64,000 bases of DNA from Roseateles sp. DAIF2 (GTDB taxonomy: Bacteria; Pseudomonadota; Gammaproteobacteria; Burkholderiales; Burkholderiaceae_C): assembly GCF_015624425.1 (NCBI RefSeq), contig NZ_CP049919.1, positions 2,852,001-2,916,000 of the forward strand, written 5' to 3'. How positions within the stretch are numbered: the first letter of the stretch is position 1; each line of letters begins with the position of its first letter. This document shows positions 28,236-39,642 of this stretch, one piece after another. Made by a program: the position numbers and the translations under genes. Below the pieces are notes generated by a model. That model did not search any database and was not told the origin of the DNA. It saw only the letters and a program-made list of their open reading frames with translations.

Positions 28236-29605
28236 ACCCGATCCATCAGATTCCGGTCGTCGCGGTGTCCTACAACGCGCCGCACCTGCTGCGCGGGCTG
28301 CTGAGCTCGCTGCGGCGCTTCTACCCGAACCCGGTGCATGTGGTGGACGGTTCCGAGCCGGGGCCGGCGGCCGAGATTGCGGCCCTGGTGGCGGACTTCG
28401 AGAACGTCCAGCTGCATGCGATGGGCTACAACATCCACCATGGCCCCGGCATGGCCTGGGCGATCCAGCACCTGGGCCTGCAGGGCCGGGTGCTGTTCAT
28501 GGACACCGACATCGTGGTGCTGCGCGACGGCTTCCTGGAGTCGCTGGCCGAGCAGCTGGGCCCCGAGGACTATGGCGCCGGCGGCGTGGCCTATGTGAAC
28601 CGCGAGGGCTTCGACATCCCTTATGGCTATGGCGCGGTCGACTATCTGCATCCGCCCTGCATGCTGTGCAATGTCGAGGTGATGCGGCAATGGCCGCTGC
28701 CGATCAAGCATGGCGCGCCAATGGTGGCCCCGATGCTGGCCCTGCACGACGCGGGCCGCTCCGAGCTGCTGCGCAATGTGGACTGGGCCAAGAACGATGT
28801 GCTGATGGGCACGCAGAAGGTCTATGTCGACCATATCGGCATGGGCACCAGCCAGGCCACCGGCGGCTACCACCTGGAAGAATGGATGGCCGAGGTGCAG
28901 GCCAGGCAGGCCGCCGGCCAGCCCGCGCCGCCGGCTCGCGCGCCCGAGGCGCCGCCGCAGGGCCACAACCCGGACCTGCATGCGTTGATGCCGGCCACGG
29001 CCCGCGCGGTGCTGGAGGTGGGCTGCAACACCGGGGCCCTGGCCCATGTGGTGAAGCGCGAACGGCCGGACTGCCATTACCTCGGCCTGGAGCTGGACCC
29101 CAAGGCCGCCGAAATCGCGCGGCGCTACTGCGACGGCGTGGTCGCGCTGGACATCGAGGGTGGCAGCGCGAGCCTGTTCGATGAGTACCGCGACCGCGAC
29201 TGCTGGGTGTTCGGCGATGTGCTGGAGCATCTGCGCGACCCCTGGAAGGTGCTGTCGCGCATCCGCAAGGTGATCCCGGCCCATGGCTGCGTGGTCGCCA
29301 GCGTGCCGAATGCGCAGCATTGGAGCCTGCAGGCGCGGCTGGCGCTGGGCGAGTTCCGCTACGAGGACACCGGCCTGCTGGACCGCACCCATTTGCGCTG
29401 GTTCACCCGCGTGACCCTGTTCGAGCTGTTCCAGTCGGCGGGCTTCCGCATCGAGGCCGGGCTGCCGCGCGTGTTCGACGAGCCGGCGCGCGAGCAGGTG
29501 TTGCCGGCGATCCGCGCGATGGCGATCGCGCTGGGCCGCGATCCGGAGGGGGCGGTGCGGGACGCGCTGCCGATGCAGTACGTGGTGCGCGCCGTCCCCG
29601 CCTGA
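28232..29605 (+). CDS. Glycosyltransferase-methyltransferase fusion protein
   Basis: This 457-residue protein starts at ATG 28232, overlapping the previous stop. Residues 1 to about 215 form a GT-A-like domain ([34 protein letters not shown] with a DxD-like motif; [11 protein letters not shown]). A Pro/Ala linker (about 228-248) leads to a class I SAM methyltransferase at about 250-457: [16 protein letters not shown] is the SAM loop, [17 protein letters not shown] follows, then [12 protein letters not shown] and [11 protein letters not shown], as in Methyltransf_23 proteins. The pairing suggests addition of a sugar followed by its methylation, perhaps chain capping. Substrates unknown. Confidence 0.82.
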   Translation: MNPIHQIPVVAVSYNAPHLLRGLLSSLRRFYPNPVHVVDGSEPGPAAEIAALVADFENVQLHAMGYNIHHGPGMAWAIQHLGLQGRVLFMDTDIVVLRDGFLESLAEQLGPEDYGAGGVAYVNREGFDIPYGYGAVDYLHPPCMLCNVEVMRQWPLPIKHGAPMVAPMLALHDAGRSELLRNVDWAKNDVLMGTQKVYVDHIGMGTSQATGGYHLEEWMAEVQARQAAGQPAPPARAPEAPPQGHNPDLHALMPATARAVLEVGCNTGALAHVVKRERPDCHYLGLELDPKAAEIARRYCDGVVALDIEGGSASLFDEYRDRDCWVFGDVLEHLRDPWKVLSRIRKVIPAHGCVVASVPNAQHWSLQARLALGEFRYEDTGLLDRTHLRWFTRVTLFELFQSAGFRIEAGLPRVFDEPAREQVLPAIRAMAIALGRDPEGAVRDALPMQYVVRAVPA

Positions 29606-29609
29606 CGCT

Positions 29610-30257
29610 TCACTCGCCGGGCGTCGCTGCGCTCAGGCCATTCTCGAAATGCTCGCGCACCAGGCGCGCGGCGCTCTCGGCGTCGCGGCGGGCCAGCGCG
29701 GCCATCATCGCGCGGTGCTCGGCCAGCGACTCGGCCAGCCGGCCCTGCTTGAACAGCGAGTGGTGGCGGTTCAGCTTCATCACGCGGCGCAGGTCGGTGA
29801 CGATCTGCTGGCGCCAGCGGTTGGCCTCGATCTCCAGGAGGCGCAGATGAAAGCGCTCATTGGTCGCGAAGAAGGCGTCGCGCTGCGCCACCTGGGTCTC
29901 CAGCTGCTCGTGCAGGGCCTGCAGCTCGGCCAGCTCGGTCGCGCTGGCGCGCTCGGCCACCCGGGCCGCGGCGTCGCTCTCCAGCAGGGCCAGCAGCTGG
30001 TAGGCCTCGCGCACATCGCGCTCGCTCATTTCGGTGACATAGGCGCCGCGCCGCACCTTCATCGTCACCAGGCCCTCGACCGCCAGCACCTTCAGCGCCT
30101 CGCGCAGCGGCGTGCGGCTGATGCCCAGCTCGGCGCAGAGCTTGAGCTCGTCGATCCAGCTGCCCGGCTCCAGCTCGCGGCCGAAGATCTGCTGGCGCAG
30201 GCGCTCGGCCACCTCCTGGTAGAGGGCGCGGGGAGCGAGCGGGGCGGTCAGGGTCAT
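29610..30257 (-). CDS. GntR-family transcriptional regulator, FCD (FadR-like) subfamily
   Basis: This 215-residue regulator has a winged helix-turn-helix at about 12-75 ([13 protein letters not shown], then the recognition region [16 protein letters not shown]) and an all-helical FCD ligand domain at about 85-205 ([56 protein letters not shown]). It is divergent from the methylmalonyl-CoA mutase gene, with a perfect palindrome in the shared region, so it probably represses that operon. FCD regulators sense organic acids or CoA-linked metabolites; a propionate- or methylmalonate-derived ligand is inference. Confidence 0.9.
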   Translation of the reverse strand: MTLTAPLAPRALYQEVAERLRQQIFGRELEPGSWIDELKLCAELGISRTPLREALKVLAVEGLVTMKVRRGAYVTEMSERDVREAYQLLALLESDAAARVAERASATELAELQALHEQLETQVAQRDAFFATNERFHLRLLEIEANRWRQQIVTDLRRVMKLNRHHSLFKQGRLAESLAEHRAMMAALARRDAESAARLVREHFENGLSAATPGE

Positions 30258-30340
30258 GGAGGAAGAAAGAAGCGGGCGGGGCGAAGGCGGGCGAATGGCG
30301 GCTCGAGGCCGATGGCGGATCAGATTCTAGTCAGCTTTGA

Positions 30341-30373
30341 ATTCATAATTATGAATCACGAGTCCGGTATGAT
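30341..30373 (+). promoter_or_regulatory. Palindromic operator overlapping the methylmalonyl-CoA mutase promoter
   Basis: ATTCATAATTATGAAT at 30341-30356 is a perfect 16-bp palindrome and is very AT-rich for this genome. It is followed by a TATGAT -10-like hexamer at 30368-30373, about 26 bases before the mutase start. Its place between the GntR gene and the operon start makes it the best candidate binding site for that regulator, blocking the -35 area. Confidence 0.6.
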
Positions 30374-30398
30374 GCCCGGATCGCAGGAGCCGTCAACC

Positions 30399-32567
30399 AT
30401 GTCCGAGTCCAAGAATCCGTCCGAGTTCGCCGCCGCCAGCCTGGAGCAATGGCACAAGGCCGCCGCCAAGTCGGCGCCGGGCGGCGATGTGGCCGCGCTG
30501 AACTGGGTGACGCCCGAGGGCCTGACGGTCAAGCCGCTCTATACCGCGGCCGACACCGCGGGCCTGCCGCATGCCGACACCCTGCCGGGCTTCGAGCCCT
30601 TCCTGCGCGGCCCGCAGGCGACCATGTACGCGGTGAGGCCCTGGACCATCCGCCAGTACGCCGGCTTCTCGACCGCCGAGGAAAGCAATGCCTTCTATCG
30701 CAAGGCGCTGGCCGCCGGCGGGCAGGGCGTGTCGGTGGCCTTCGACCTGGCCACGCACCGCGGCTACGACAGCGACCATCCGCGGGTGACCGGCGATGTC
30801 GGCAAGGCCGGCGTCGCGATCGACTCGGTGGAGGACATGAAGATCCTGTTCGACGGCATCCCGCTGGACAAGGTCAGCGTCTCGATGACGATGAATGGCG
30901 CGGTGCTGCCGGTGCTGGCCGGCTATGTGGTGGCGGCGGAAGAGCAGGGCGTGTCGCAGGACAAGCTGAGCGGGACCATCCAGAACGACATCCTGAAGGA
31001 GTTCATGGTCCGCAACACCTATATCTACCCGCCCGAGCCCTCGATGCGCATCATTGGCGACATCATCGGCTACACCGCGCGGAACATGCCGAAGTTCAAC
31101 TCGATCTCGATCTCCGGCTATCACATGCAGGAAGCGGGCGCGAACCAGGCGCTGGAGCTGGCCTTCACCCTGGCCGATGGCAAGGAATATGTGAAGACGG
31201 CGATCGCCTCGGGGCTGGACGTGGACGAGTTCGCCGGGCGCCTCTCCTTCTTCTGGGCCGTCGGCATGAACTTCTATCTGGAGATCGCCAAGATGCGGGC
31301 CGCGCGCCTGCTCTGGTGCCGGATCATGAAGGGCTTCGACGCCAAGAACCCGAAGAGCCTGATGCTGCGCACCCATTCGCAGACCTCGGGCTGGAGCCTG
31401 ACCGAGCAGGATCCCTACAATAATGTGGTGCGCACCACCATCGAGGCCATGGCCGCGGTGTTCGGCGGCACGCAGAGCCTGCACACCAACTCGCTGGACG
31501 AGGCGATCGCGCTGCCCACCGAGTTCAGCGCCCGCATCGCGCGCAACACCCAGCTGATCATCCAGGAAGAGACCCACATCACCAATGTCGTCGACCCCTG
31601 GGCCGGTAGCTACCTGATGGAGAGCCTGACCCAGCAGATGGCCGACAAGGCCTGGGCGCTGATCGAGGAGGTCGACGCGATGGGCGGCATGACCAAGGCG
31701 GTGGACAGCGGCTGGGCCAAGCTGAAGATCGAGGCCAGCGCGGCCGAGAAGCAGGCGCGCATCGACAGCGGCAAGGACGTGATCGTCGGCGTCAACAAAT
31801 ACAAGCTCGCCAAGCAGGACCCGATCGAGATCCTGGACGTGGACAACGTCAAGGTGCGGGACAGCCAGATCGCGCGCTTGAATGAGATCAAGGCCAAGCG
31901 GGATGCTGCGGCGGTCCAGGCCGCGCTGGCTGCGCTGACCGAGGCCGCACGCAGCGGCGAAGGCAATCTGCTGGATCTGGCGATCAAGGCGATCCGCCTG
32001 CGCGCCACGGTCGGCGAGGTGTCCGACGCGCTGGAGCAGGTGTTCGGCCGGCATCGCGCCGACACGCAGAAGGTCACCGGCGTCTACGCCGCGGCCTACG
32101 ACAGCGCCGAGGGCTGGGCCAAGCTGCAGGACGAGATCAAGGCCTTTGCGGAGGAGCAGGGTCGCCGCCCGCGCGTGATGATCGCCAAACTGGGCCAGGA
32201 CGGCCATGACCGCGGTGCCAAGGTGGTGGCGACCGCCTATGCCGACCTGGGCTTCGACGTCGACATGGGCCCGCTGTTCCAGACCCCCGAGGAATGCGCA
32301 CGCCAGGCGATCGAGAACGATGTGCACGCGGTGGGCGTCTCGACCCTGGCCGCCGGCCACAAGACCCTGGTGCCGGCCATCCTGAAGGCGCTGAAGGAGC
32401 AGGGCGCGGATGACATCATCGTCTTCGTCGGCGGCGTGATCCCGCAGCAGGACTACGAGTTCCTCTATGAGTCCGGCGTCAAGGGCATCTACGGCCCCGG
32501 CACGCCGATCCCGGCCAGCGCCAAGGACGTGCTGGAGCAGATCCGCAAGTCGGTGGTGGCGGTCTGA
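30399..32567 (+). CDS. scpA: Methylmalonyl-CoA mutase
   Basis: This 722-residue B12-dependent enzyme interconverts (R)-methylmalonyl-CoA and succinyl-CoA, the last step of propionyl-CoA use. I start it at ATG 30399, preceded by AGGAG; the open frame extends upstream through the divergent regulator only as a shadow. The catalytic TIM barrel fills about 40-560 ([57 protein letters not shown]). The C-terminal cobalamin domain carries DGHDRG near residue 600 as the axial His motif. Alpha and beta functions are in one chain, like E. coli Sbm. Its stop overlaps the GNAT start. Confidence 0.96.
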   Translation: MSESKNPSEFAAASLEQWHKAAAKSAPGGDVAALNWVTPEGLTVKPLYTAADTAGLPHADTLPGFEPFLRGPQATMYAVRPWTIRQYAGFSTAEESNAFYRKALAAGGQGVSVAFDLATHRGYDSDHPRVTGDVGKAGVAIDSVEDMKILFDGIPLDKVSVSMTMNGAVLPVLAGYVVAAEEQGVSQDKLSGTIQNDILKEFMVRNTYIYPPEPSMRIIGDIIGYTARNMPKFNSISISGYHMQEAGANQALELAFTLADGKEYVKTAIASGLDVDEFAGRLSFFWAVGMNFYLEIAKMRAARLLWCRIMKGFDAKNPKSLMLRTHSQTSGWSLTEQDPYNNVVRTTIEAMAAVFGGTQSLHTNSLDEAIALPTEFSARIARNTQLIIQEETHITNVVDPWAGSYLMESLTQQMADKAWALIEEVDAMGGMTKAVDSGWAKLKIEASAAEKQARIDSGKDVIVGVNKYKLAKQDPIEILDVDNVKVRDSQIARLNEIKAKRDAAAVQAALAALTEAARSGEGNLLDLAIKAIRLRATVGEVSDALEQVFGRHRADTQKVTGVYAAAYDSAEGWAKLQDEIKAFAEEQGRRPRVMIAKLGQDGHDRGAKVVATAYADLGFDVDMGPLFQTPEECARQAIENDVHAVGVSTLAAGHKTLVPAILKALKEQGADDIIVFVGGVIPQQDYEFLYESGVKGIYGPGTPIPASAKDVLEQIRKSVVAV

Positions 32568-33010
32568 TGACGCCGGTCCAGCTGGCGCTGACGCCGGTCG
32601 CGGCCGGGGACTTCGAGGCCATGGTCGCCCTGCGCATCGCGGCGCTGCGCGAGAGCCTGGAGCGGCTGGGCCGCTTCGATGCGCAGCGCGCCCGCGAGCG
32701 CCTGGCCGCACAGTTCGAGCCGGCGGCGATGCGGCATATCGAGCGTGACGGCGAGCGCATCGGTTTCGTGACCCTGAAGCCCGCGGCCGATGGTTCGGTC
32801 AAGCTGGAACATCTCTACATCCTGCCGGGCCATCAGGGCGAGGGCATTGGTGCCTGGGCGCTGGACTGGGTCAAGCGCCAGGGGCAAGACGTGACCCTGT
32901 CGGCGCTGAAGCTCAGCGACGCGAACCGCTTTTACCTGCGCCATGGCTTCACCGCGGTTGGCGAGAGCGAGTTCGACATCGACTACCGCTGGAAGGCATC
33001 CCAGGCATGA
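32567..33010 (+). CDS. GNAT-family N-acetyltransferase
   Basis: This 147-residue protein has the GNAT fold. The acetyl-CoA loop sits in YILPGHQGEGIGAWAL (about 85-100), and the C-terminal ANRFYLRHGFTAVGE segment is typical of strand 6/7. Overlaps of one base with the mutase stop and four bases with the meaB start place it firmly in the operon. It could acetylate a small molecule or regulate a pathway enzyme by lysine acetylation; nothing in the sequence identifies the substrate. Confidence 0.82.
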   Translation: MTPVQLALTPVAAGDFEAMVALRIAALRESLERLGRFDAQRARERLAAQFEPAAMRHIERDGERIGFVTLKPAADGSVKLEHLYILPGHQGEGIGAWALDWVKRQGQDVTLSALKLSDANRFYLRHGFTAVGESEFDIDYRWKASQA

Positions 33011-34020
33011 ACCTGGCCGCCGCCATCACCGGAAGCCCCGGCCCGGCCCAGCGACGCGCGATGGCCAAGGCCATCACCCTGCTGGAATCGACTCGGGCCG
33101 ACCACCGCGCCCAGGCCGATGCACTGCTGACCGAGCTGCTGCCGCGCAGCGGCCGCTCGCTGCGCCTGGGCATCTCCGGCGTGCCGGGCGTGGGCAAGAG
33201 CACTTTCATCGAGGCCCTGGGCCTGGCCCTGATCGAGGCCGGGCATCGCGTCGCGGTGCTGGCGGTCGACCCCAGCAGCAGCGTCTCGGGCGGCTCGATC
33301 CTGGGCGACAAGACGCGCATGGAGCGCCTGTCGATGGACGAGCGCGCCTATATCCGCCCCAGCCCCAGCAGCGGGACCCTGGGCGGCGTGGCCGAGAAGA
33401 CGCGCGAGGCGATGCTGGTCTGCGAGGCGGCCGGCTACGACCTGGTGATCGTCGAGACGGTCGGCGTCGGCCAGAGCGAGACCGCGGTGGCGGGCATGAC
33501 GGACATGTACTGCCTCCTGCAGCTGCCCAATGCCGGCGACGACCTGCAGGCGATCAAGAAGGGCGTGATGGAGCTGGCCGACCTGGTCGTGATCAACAAG
33601 GCCGACCTGGATGCCGCCGCCGCGACGCGCGCGCAGGCGCAGATCGCTTCGTCCCTGCGCCTGTACGGGCTGCACGGCCATCCCGAGCATGCGCATCACG
33701 ACCAGGCGATCTGGCATCCGAAGGTGATCCAGCTCTCGGCGCTGAAGGCCGATGGCATCGAACGCTTCTGGGCCGAGGTCGAGGCCTTCCGGTCCGTGCA
33801 GCAGGCCAACGGCCGCTTCGCCGCCAAGCGCCAGGCCCAGGCCCAGGCCTGGATGTGGGAGCGCATCCATGCCGGCCTGCGCGAACAGTTTTCCCGCGCG
33901 CCCGCGGTGCGCGCCGTGCTGGCCGAGACGACGGCCCAGGTATTGAATGGCTCGCTGGCGGCCTCGACCGCTGCCCGCCTGCTTCTCAGCAAATTCTCCG
34001 GAGACGAACACCATGCATGA
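33007..34020 (+). CDS. meaB: Methylmalonyl-CoA mutase-associated GTPase MeaB (ArgK family)
   Basis: This 337-residue G3E-family P-loop GTPase protects and reactivates methylmalonyl-CoA mutase by gating cobalamin loading. Walker [10 protein letters not shown] is at residues 58-66. Further motifs are [24 protein letters not shown], the switch region ETVGVGQSE and the guanine-specificity motif NKADL. Length and C-terminal helices match MeaB. It overlaps the GNAT gene upstream and pccB downstream (ATGCATGA), so expression is probably coupled. Confidence 0.95.
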   Translation: MNLAAAITGSPGPAQRRAMAKAITLLESTRADHRAQADALLTELLPRSGRSLRLGISGVPGVGKSTFIEALGLALIEAGHRVAVLAVDPSSSVSGGSILGDKTRMERLSMDERAYIRPSPSSGTLGGVAEKTREAMLVCEAAGYDLVIVETVGVGQSETAVAGMTDMYCLLQLPNAGDDLQAIKKGVMELADLVVINKADLDAAAATRAQAQIASSLRLYGLHGHPEHAHHDQAIWHPKVIQLSALKADGIERFWAEVEAFRSVQQANGRFAAKRQAQAQAWMWERIHAGLREQFSRAPAVRAVLAETTAQVLNGSLAASTAARLLLSKFSGDEHHA

Positions 34021-35545
34021 CATCCAGCAGATGCTCGAAGACAAGCGCGCCAAGGCGCGGCTGGGCGGCGGCGAGAAGCGCATCGCGGCCCAGCATGCCA
34101 AGGGCAAGCTGACCGCGCGCGAGCGGCTCGAACTGCTGTTCGACGAGGGCTCCTTCGAGGAATGGGACATGTTCGTCGAGCACCGCTGCGTGGACTTCGG
34201 CATGGAGGACAACAAGATCCCGGGCGACGGCGTCGTCACCGGCTACGGCCTGATCAACGGCCGCATCGCCTTCGCCTTCAGCCAGGACTTCACCGTCTTC
34301 GGCGGCGCGCTCAGCGAGGCCCATGCCGAGAAAATCTGCAAGGTGATGGACCAGGCGATGAAGGTCGGCGCCCCGGTGATCGGCCTGAACGACTCGGGCG
34401 GCGCGCGAATCCAGGAAGGCGTGGCGTCTCTCGGCGGCTATGCCGACGTGTTCCAGCGCAATGTGATGGCCTCGGGCGTGATCCCGCAGATCAGCATGAT
34501 CATGGGCCCCTGTGCCGGCGGCGCGGTCTACTCGCCGGCGATGACCGACTTCATCTTCATGGTGAAGGACTCGTCCTATATGTTCGTCACCGGCCCCGAG
34601 GTGGTGAAGACCGTGACGCATGAGGAGGTCACGGCCGAGGAGCTGGGGGGCGCGTCCACCCACACGGGAAAAAGCGGCGTCGCGGACCTGGCCTTCGAGA
34701 ACGATGTCGAGGCGATCCTGATGCTGCGGCGCTTCTTCAACTACCTGCCGCTGAACAACCGCGAAAAAGCGCCGACGCGCCCGAGCGGCGACCCCGGCAG
34801 CCGCCTGGACCTGTCGCTGGACACCCTGGTGCCGGACAACCCGAACAAGCCTTACGACATGAAGGAGCTGATCCTGAAGGTCGTCGATGACGGTGACTTC
34901 TTCGAGCTGCAGCCCGACTACGCCAAGAACATCCTGACCGGCTTCGCCCGCATGGAGGGCCAGACGGTGGGCATCGTCGCCAACCAGCCGCTGGTGCTGG
35001 CCGGCTGCCTGGACATCAAGAGCAGCATCAAGGCGGCGCGCTTCGTGCGCTTCTGCGACGCCTTCAACATCCCGGTGATCACCTTCGTCGACGTGCCCGG
35101 CTTCATGCCCGGCACCTCGCAGGAGTACGGCGGCATCATCAAGCATGGCGCCAAGCTGCTCTATGCCTATGCCGAATGCACGGTGCCCAAGGTGACCGTG
35201 ATCACCCGCAAGGCCTACGGCGGCGCCTACGACGTGATGAGCTCCAAGCATCTGCGCGGCGATGTCAACTTCGCCTGGCCGAATGCGGAGATCGCGGTGA
35301 TGGGCGCCAAGGGCGCGGTGGAGATCATCTTCCGAGAGGACAAGGGCGATCCAGCCAAGCTGGCTGCCAAGGAGGCCGAGTACAAGGCCCGCTTCGCCAA
35401 CCCCTTCGTCGCCGGCGCGCGCGGCTTCATCGATGACGTGATCCAGCCGCATGAGACCAGGAAGCGCATCTGCCGCTCGCTGGTGATGCTGAAGGACAAG
35501 AAGCTGGACAACCCGTGGCGCAAGCACGGCAATATCCCGCTCTGA
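34013..35545 (+). CDS. pccB: Propionyl-CoA carboxylase beta (carboxyltransferase) subunit
   Basis: This 510-residue carboxyltransferase subunit carboxylates propionyl-CoA to methylmalonyl-CoA using carboxybiotin from PccA. The start ATG 34013 lies eight bases inside meaB. Both crotonase-like halves are present: the N-terminal acyl-CoA site ([27 protein letters not shown], about 120-170) and the C-terminal carboxybiotin site ([31 protein letters not shown], about 360-415). Length fits PccB; residue-level acyl-chain specificity is not assessed. An unrelated exported-protein gene separates it from pccA. Confidence 0.95.
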   Translation: MHDIQQMLEDKRAKARLGGGEKRIAAQHAKGKLTARERLELLFDEGSFEEWDMFVEHRCVDFGMEDNKIPGDGVVTGYGLINGRIAFAFSQDFTVFGGALSEAHAEKICKVMDQAMKVGAPVIGLNDSGGARIQEGVASLGGYADVFQRNVMASGVIPQISMIMGPCAGGAVYSPAMTDFIFMVKDSSYMFVTGPEVVKTVTHEEVTAEELGGASTHTGKSGVADLAFENDVEAILMLRRFFNYLPLNNREKAPTRPSGDPGSRLDLSLDTLVPDNPNKPYDMKELILKVVDDGDFFELQPDYAKNILTGFARMEGQTVGIVANQPLVLAGCLDIKSSIKAARFVRFCDAFNIPVITFVDVPGFMPGTSQEYGGIIKHGAKLLYAYAECTVPKVTVITRKAYGGAYDVMSSKHLRGDVNFAWPNAEIAVMGAKGAVEIIFREDKGDPAKLAAKEAEYKARFANPFVAGARGFIDDVIQPHETRKRICRSLVMLKDKKLDNPWRKHGNIPL

Positions 35546-35567
35546 GATCCGACCTGGGAGCAACACC

Positions 35568-36764
35568 ATGATGTCAGCACCGAAGCTTTTTGCCGTCTCC
35601 ATATTAACCTGGCGTCGTGCGCTCGGCCTGGCAGTCGTAGTGCTCGGCGCGGTGACGTCGGCGCAGGCGGGCACGATCAAGGATGCAGGCAGCGGATGCG
35701 CCGTCGTCGCGCAGGGCTATCTGGCGAGCAACGACTACTTGTTCCAGTACCAGGGCGCCTGCAAGAACGGCCTGGCGGAGGGCAAGGGGCGCGCGGCCTG
35801 GACTCTGCGCCATGCCCCTAGCAAGCAGGTTGTCTGGGAAGGGCGATTCAGCGGCGGCGTCTATCTGCCGGCGCCGGATGCCGGCCTGAGCGCACGCGAA
35901 TGGGGGCGTGACGCCGCGCTGTTCGATCTCGGCCCCTTGCCCGCGCTCGACGGCCTGCCCGCGACGCGGCTCAAGGTGGATGCGCGCGGCGACCTGACCG
36001 ATCATCCCGACCCCTGCCAGCCGCGCACGCTCTGGGTCGTCAACGCGCCGATGGCCGCGATGGCGGAGGAGCGCAATGCCGAGGCCCTGCTGCGCTCGGC
36101 GGTCGACAAGCTGAAGGCGCGCTGCGGGAGCGAGTTGGGCCGCAAGGGCGACCCGACGCGCTCGGAATCGCAGCGCCAGCGCCTGAGCGTGCGCAGCGTG
36201 TTTACGCCCGATCTCGAAACCGACCGCTTCGGCAACCCGATCAGCGTGGTGGCCGAGGCCCATGTGTCAACGGTCGCCGGCGAGGCCCTACAGCATTACA
36301 CGAACAGCGCCGCGCTGCAGCAGCGCCAGCAGCAGGCCAAGCAGCAGCGACAGGGCGAGCAGGAGGGTAATCAGCGCCGCCTGCGCGGCTTCTTCCAGCA
36401 GCACCAGGCCCAGGGTTGGGCCAGCCTGAGCGACATCGCGCAGAACCCGTTCCGCTACGAGGGGCGGGTGGTGGTGACGCAGGTGCAGCTCGAAGAGGTG
36501 CTGAGCGCCAAGCAGGCCACGGTGAGCGCGCGCGACACCGGTCATCGCTATGGATCCGTCTATGCCGTGCTGGACGGCGAGGGCCTGGCCCAGTGGAAGC
36601 CCGGCGCCCGATTGCTGGCGGTGCGCGTGCAGGGGCGGCGCGGCGAGCAGCCCTTCAAGGATGCCGCCCAGCTGCAGCTAGTGGCCGCCCAGGCCTGCGC
36701 GGAAGCGGATTGCGGCGATTGGCTGCGCCTGCCGACACCGTTAAGCGATGGGCAGATCCCGTGA
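35568..36764 (+). CDS. Exported protein of unknown function inside the propionyl-CoA carboxylase operon
   Basis: I do not recognise this 398-residue protein. It begins with a signal peptide (charged N-region through R16-R17, hydrophobic ALGLAVVVLGAV, likely cleavage SAQA-G), so it is periplasmic or outer-membrane associated. Residues about 40-75 (GYLASNDYLFQYQGACKNGLAEGKG) resemble a MORN-like turn motif. A Gln/Arg-rich coiled stretch lies at about 245-285, followed by a small beta-rich domain (FRYEGRVVVTQVQLEEVL) to the end. Four or more Cys could pair as disulfides. GGGAG precedes the start, 22 bases after pccB. An exported protein between two carboxylase subunits is unusual; a metabolic role is not evident. 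Confidence 0.7.
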   Translation: MMSAPKLFAVSILTWRRALGLAVVVLGAVTSAQAGTIKDAGSGCAVVAQGYLASNDYLFQYQGACKNGLAEGKGRAAWTLRHAPSKQVVWEGRFSGGVYLPAPDAGLSAREWGRDAALFDLGPLPALDGLPATRLKVDARGDLTDHPDPCQPRTLWVVNAPMAAMAEERNAEALLRSAVDKLKARCGSELGRKGDPTRSESQRQRLSVRSVFTPDLETDRFGNPISVVAEAHVSTVAGEALQHYTNSAALQQRQQQAKQQRQGEQEGNQRRLRGFFQQHQAQGWASLSDIAQNPFRYEGRVVVTQVQLEEVLSAKQATVSARDTGHRYGSVYAVLDGEGLAQWKPGARLLAVRVQGRRGEQPFKDAAQLQLVAAQACAEADCGDWLRLPTPLSDGQIP

Positions 36765-36781
36765 CCGAAGGTATAGCACCC

Positions 36782-36847
36782 ATGTCCAAGAACTTGTTGA
36801 CCTCAAGCAGCCGTGCCGCGGTCATTGCCGGAGCCCCTCATGTTTAA
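36782..36847 (+). CDS. Possible 21-residue leader ORF upstream of pccA
   Basis: A short frame (MSKNLLTSSSRAAVIAGAPHV) has a plausible ribosome site (GAAGG) and ends in GTTTAA overlapping the ATG of the next short frame. It may serve translational coupling or be chance. No homology is claimed. Confidence 0.25.
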   Translation: MSKNLLTSSSRAAVIAGAPHV

Positions 36848-36873
36848 GAAGATTCTCATCGCCAACCGGGGTG
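36840..36873 (+). repeat. Partial duplicate of the pccA start region
   Basis: Thirty-four bases from ATGTTTAAGAAGAT onward match 36964-36997 with one mismatch, at an offset of 124 bp. A GGAGCC ribosome-site-like motif precedes both copies. The offset is not a multiple of three. Confidence 0.85.
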
Positions 36874-36963
36874 CTCGCGCCACAGGCGCGGTCGCGTCAG
36901 CGACAAATTGCATGGTGACCGGCGCAGCCGGGCATGCAGGCGAGTTCACCCCGGGAGCCAAGA

Positions 36964-36971
<8 letters not shown>
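36840..36971 (+). CDS. Possible 43-residue ORF beginning with a copy of the PccA N-terminus
   Basis: The frame begins MFKKILIANRG, identical to the start of PccA, then diverges and ends in GTTTAA overlapping the true pccA ATG. It may be the remnant of a tandem duplication of the gene start, or a coupled leader. Translation is unproven. Confidence 0.3.
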
Positions 36972-39012
<2,041 letters not shown>

Positions 39013-39023
39013 CCCACCCCCTA

Positions 39024-39050
39024 CCGGCTTTGCCGGCCCCCTCAAGGGGG
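39024..39050 (+). terminator. Twin hairpins after pccA
   Basis: Two adjacent perfect hairpins (CCGGC-TTT-GCCGG, then CCCCCT-CA-AGGGGG) follow the pccA stop. No T-tract follows, so they may attenuate rather than end transcription. Confidence 0.45.
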
Positions 39051-39146
39051 CGCGCCCGCAGGCCCGGCATAGCCGGATCCTCGGGCGCCGCTGAGTTGCG
39101 ACCTCGGCCCGCTAGCTTTGGACTGTCTGCTCAAGCAAGGAATGAA

Positions 39147-39611
<465 letters not shown>

Positions 39612-39642
39612 CAGCTCTTGAGAACCGGTCGCTGCCCCCGAG

